A stretch of DNA of 6,764 bases, taken from NCBI GenBank assembly GCA_023429365.1, contig JAEYVW010000045.1:1-6764 (forward strand), read 5' to 3'. Shown here one piece after another: positions 5,647 through 6,764 of the stretch. The translations under genes and the position numbers were made by a program. Position 1 is the first letter of the stretch. The number at the start of each line of letters is the position of its first letter. Source of the stretch: Bacteroidota bacterium (lineage in GTDB: Bacteria > Bacteroidota > Bacteroidia > Chitinophagales > Chitinophagaceae). A model generated the notes under the pieces. The model saw nothing but the letters and a program-made list of their open reading frames with translations. It was not told the origin of the DNA and searched no databases.

Positions 5647-6162
5647 TTAAAGTTTATAAAATCTATACGCAATAAAAGAAAGGGGTAGCCCGATCGCCAC
5701 GATCAGTATTGAGACAGCGATACCTGCCTGCAAAGGATCGAACGGTCCTGTGACAGCCCTGCTCAGCGGAACAACCACCCTTGTCATGATAACCCAAATA
5801 ATAGTGCCATAAACTATGCCGGTAATAATACGGTTGAAGGACCATAATTTAAATTTCGGGTAAATCATAAAGAAAAGTATCGTCCAGCAAAAGGCTACCA
5901 GGTAATGAAATAACAAGCCATACACAGCCATCGCAGGTCCCGACTCGTAAGCATCACGGCCAAAAACGGCACTGGCAACATATTTCAGAACATTTAACGG
6001 GTCTTTCCCTGTTTTAATATAATAATGTGTCAGCGCTGACAGTATATCAAGGCTGCCTACCAACAGGCATGACCAGGCAATCGTTTTCCAAAAATTTTTC
6101 TTCAAGACAGATATAATATGCGATTCAAAATAGTTGAAATTTTGAAAGGATGATAACGACAT
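5647..6162 (-). CDS. Four-helix integral membrane protein of unknown function
   Basis: The product is 171 residues with four likely membrane helices, at about 28-48, 77-100, 111-131 and 145-167. The helices are joined by short loops that include KDPLNVLKYVASAVFGRDAYESG at 53-75 and RVVVPLSRA at 128-136. That layout, with a conserved-looking Leu/Gly loop after helix 1 and a Pro-Leu-Ser motif after helix 3, resembles uncharacterised bacterial inner-membrane proteins. I cannot name the family with confidence and no catalytic residues stand out. It begins at the ATG at 6162, after a polar N-terminus of about 25 residues, and has no cleavable signal. It is the first gene of a pair with the VOC protein, 10 bp downstream, and is transcribed divergently from the DEAD-box helicase gene. 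Confidence 0.8.
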   Translation of the reverse strand: MSLSSFQNFNYFESHIISVLKKNFWKTIAWSCLLVGSLDILSALTHYYIKTGKDPLNVLKYVASAVFGRDAYESGPAMAVYGLLFHYLVAFCWTILFFMIYPKFKLWSFNRIITGIVYGTIIWVIMTRVVVPLSRAVTGPFDPLQAGIAVSILIVAIGLPLSFIAYRFYKL

Positions 6163-6205
6163 TGCAGATGAGCAGTTGATTTTGACTGGTAAAGCCGATG
6201 AAATG

Positions 6206-6214
6206 CAAACAATA
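6206..6214 (-). promoter_or_regulatory. Weak -7-like element for the membrane protein gene
   Basis: On the minus strand the sequence TATTGTTTG occurs about 45 bp before the ATG at 6162. It resembles the Bacteroidota -7 element TAnnTTTG but has one extra base between TA and TTTG. A TTTTG lies upstream, but 26 bases away, which is too far. It is the best candidate seen for this divergent operon, though weak. Confidence 0.22.
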
Positions 6215-6248
6215 TGATAATTAATGCAGGTTTCTCAGTACAAAAAGC

Positions 6249-6258
6249 TATCTTTGCA
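6249..6258 (+). promoter_or_regulatory. Bacteroidota -7 promoter element for the helicase gene
   Basis: TATCTTTGCA is a full match to the Bacteroidota sigma factor -7 element TAnnTTTG. It should place the transcript start a few bases downstream, leaving a leader of about 140-145 bases before the helicase start codon. A clear TTTG at -33 is missing at the expected distance, which is common because that box is less conserved. It is the best promoter match noticed in the window. Confidence 0.6.
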
Positions 6259-6346
6259 TTCTTATATGTTATTTCTCACCTGTTTTGTTTTGATCTGAAG
6301 CTCTCGGATCGTTCTCTCAAATATTGTGATGGCTTAACGTAAGGCG

Positions 6347-6379
6347 GGTAAAGTATCTACAGAAGTTGATAGCCTTACC
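6347..6379 (+). promoter_or_regulatory. Leader hairpin with T run before the helicase gene
   Basis: GGTAA pairs with TTACC, TATC pairs with GATA, and AC pairs with GT around an AGAA loop, with small internal mismatches, giving an 11-bp structure. TATTTTTTAA follows within a few bases, so the layout is like an intrinsic terminator or attenuator placed 26 bases before the start codon. The stem is AU-rich and probably weak at normal temperature. In a helicase leader, such a structure could tie expression to RNA folding or cold; this is inference. Confidence 0.4.
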
Positions 6380-6405
6380 ATATTTTTTAATCTAATTATA
6401 TTCAA

Positions 6406-6764
6406 TTGTCGTTTAACAATTTGCAGCTCATTGAGCCTGTGCTCAAAGCTTTATCTAAAGAAGGCTATACAAAGCCTACGCCTATACAGGCACAATCCAT
6501 CCCCGTCGTATTAAAACAAAAAGATCTGCTTGGTTGCGCGCAGACCGGTACCGGTAAGACAGCGGCTTTTGCGATCCCGCTTTTACAATTAATGTCGCAG
6601 CAACGGCAGCATGACACCCATGGTCGTCGTAATATAAAAGCCCTTGTATTAACACCCACCAGGGAGTTGGCTATACAGATCGAGGAAAGTTTCAAATCTT
6701 ATGGCCGATACCTTGACCTTAACCACCTGGTAATTTTTGGCGGCGTATCACAAGTGCCACAGGT
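6406..6764 (+). CDS. DEAD-box ATP-dependent RNA helicase, RhlE-like (partial, cut at right edge)
   Basis: The first 119 codons of an RNA helicase are present; the rest lies beyond the window. The protein should unwind structured RNA using ATP, for example in ribosome assembly, RNA decay or cold adaptation. It opens with (M)SFNNLQLIEPVLKAL, the usual start of bacterial DEAD-box proteins. The Q motif GYTKPTPIQ follows at about 20-28, then motif I AQTGTGKT at 45-52, motif Ia PTRELA near 87-92, and GG near 113-114. A His/Arg-rich stretch (QQRQHDTHGRRN) before motif Ia is typical of the RhlE group. No in-frame ATG exists between the stop codon at 6388 and the Q motif. The TTG at 6406 gives the expected N-terminus, so TTG is the likely start. 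The DEAD box itself and the helicase C domain are not in the window. The gene is transcribed divergently from the membrane protein operon. Confidence 0.9.
   Translation, partial: MSFNNLQLIEPVLKALSKEGYTKPTPIQAQSIPVVLKQKDLLGCAQTGTGKTAAFAIPLLQLMSQQRQHDTHGRRNIKALVLTPTRELAIQIEESFKSYGRYLDLNHLVIFGGVSQVPQ

Noticed and set aside
5637..5672. Longer VOC protein starting at 5672
   Set aside because: The start would be TTG and would overlap the membrane protein gene by 26 bp; the ATG at 5636 gives the usual family N-terminus.
6465..6695. Minus-strand open frame of 76 codons at the right end
   Set aside because: It is antisense to the DEAD-box helicase motifs, which are unambiguous on the plus strand.

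Overview
The window looks like chromosomal DNA from a Bacteroidota species, probably near Chitinophagaceae. The evidence is the mix of protein families, start codons without clear Shine-Dalgarno sites, and a textbook Bacteroidota -7 promoter element (TATCTTTGCA, matching TAnnTTTG) at 6249. The family placement is inference; no rRNA or other marker gene is present.

Layout. (1) Positions 1-52 hold about four degenerate copies of a 10-bp repeat that may continue past the left edge. (2) Positions 53-2563, minus strand, form a two-gene operon. A GMC-family FAD oxidoreductase with a four-cysteine cluster comes first, followed by a Tat-type lipoprotein of the gluconate 2-dehydrogenase subunit 3 family. 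Together they look like a periplasmic sugar or glycoside dehydrogenase whose flavoprotein, lacking its own signal, is probably carried out by the Tat signal of its partner. (3) Positions 2564-3135 are a 572-bp divergent intergenic region. It contains a perfect inverted repeat just upstream of the GMC gene, a tandem array with a period of exactly 126 bp (two full units plus a partial third) whose G-rich core could form G-quadruplexes, and a diverged core copy in inverted orientation near 3057-3086. One reading frame stays open through the array and could encode a small repeat protein, but this is uncertain. (4) Positions 3136-5106, plus strand, encode a complete secreted type I pullulanase with all catalytic motifs. 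(5) Positions 5107-5258 lie between convergent genes and hold a candidate terminator hairpin and a pyrimidine-rich quasi-repeat. (6) Positions 5259-6162, minus strand, encode a four-helix membrane protein of unknown function followed by a small VOC/glyoxalase-fold protein, 10 bp apart. (7) Positions 6163-6405 are a divergent control region with a strong promoter and a hairpin followed by a T run. (8) From 6406 to the right edge is the N-terminal part of a RhlE-like DEAD-box RNA helicase, apparently starting at TTG.

How the genes relate. Pullulanase opens alpha-1,6 branches of alpha-glucans, and the GMC/subunit-3 pair probably oxidises a sugar or glycoside in the periplasm, so both could serve carbohydrate use. 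They are divergently transcribed and no shared regulator is visible, so this link is only inferred. The VOC/membrane pair and the helicase appear unrelated to it. The parts least explained by ordinary annotation are the 126-bp array, its inverted partial copy, and the leader structure of the helicase gene.
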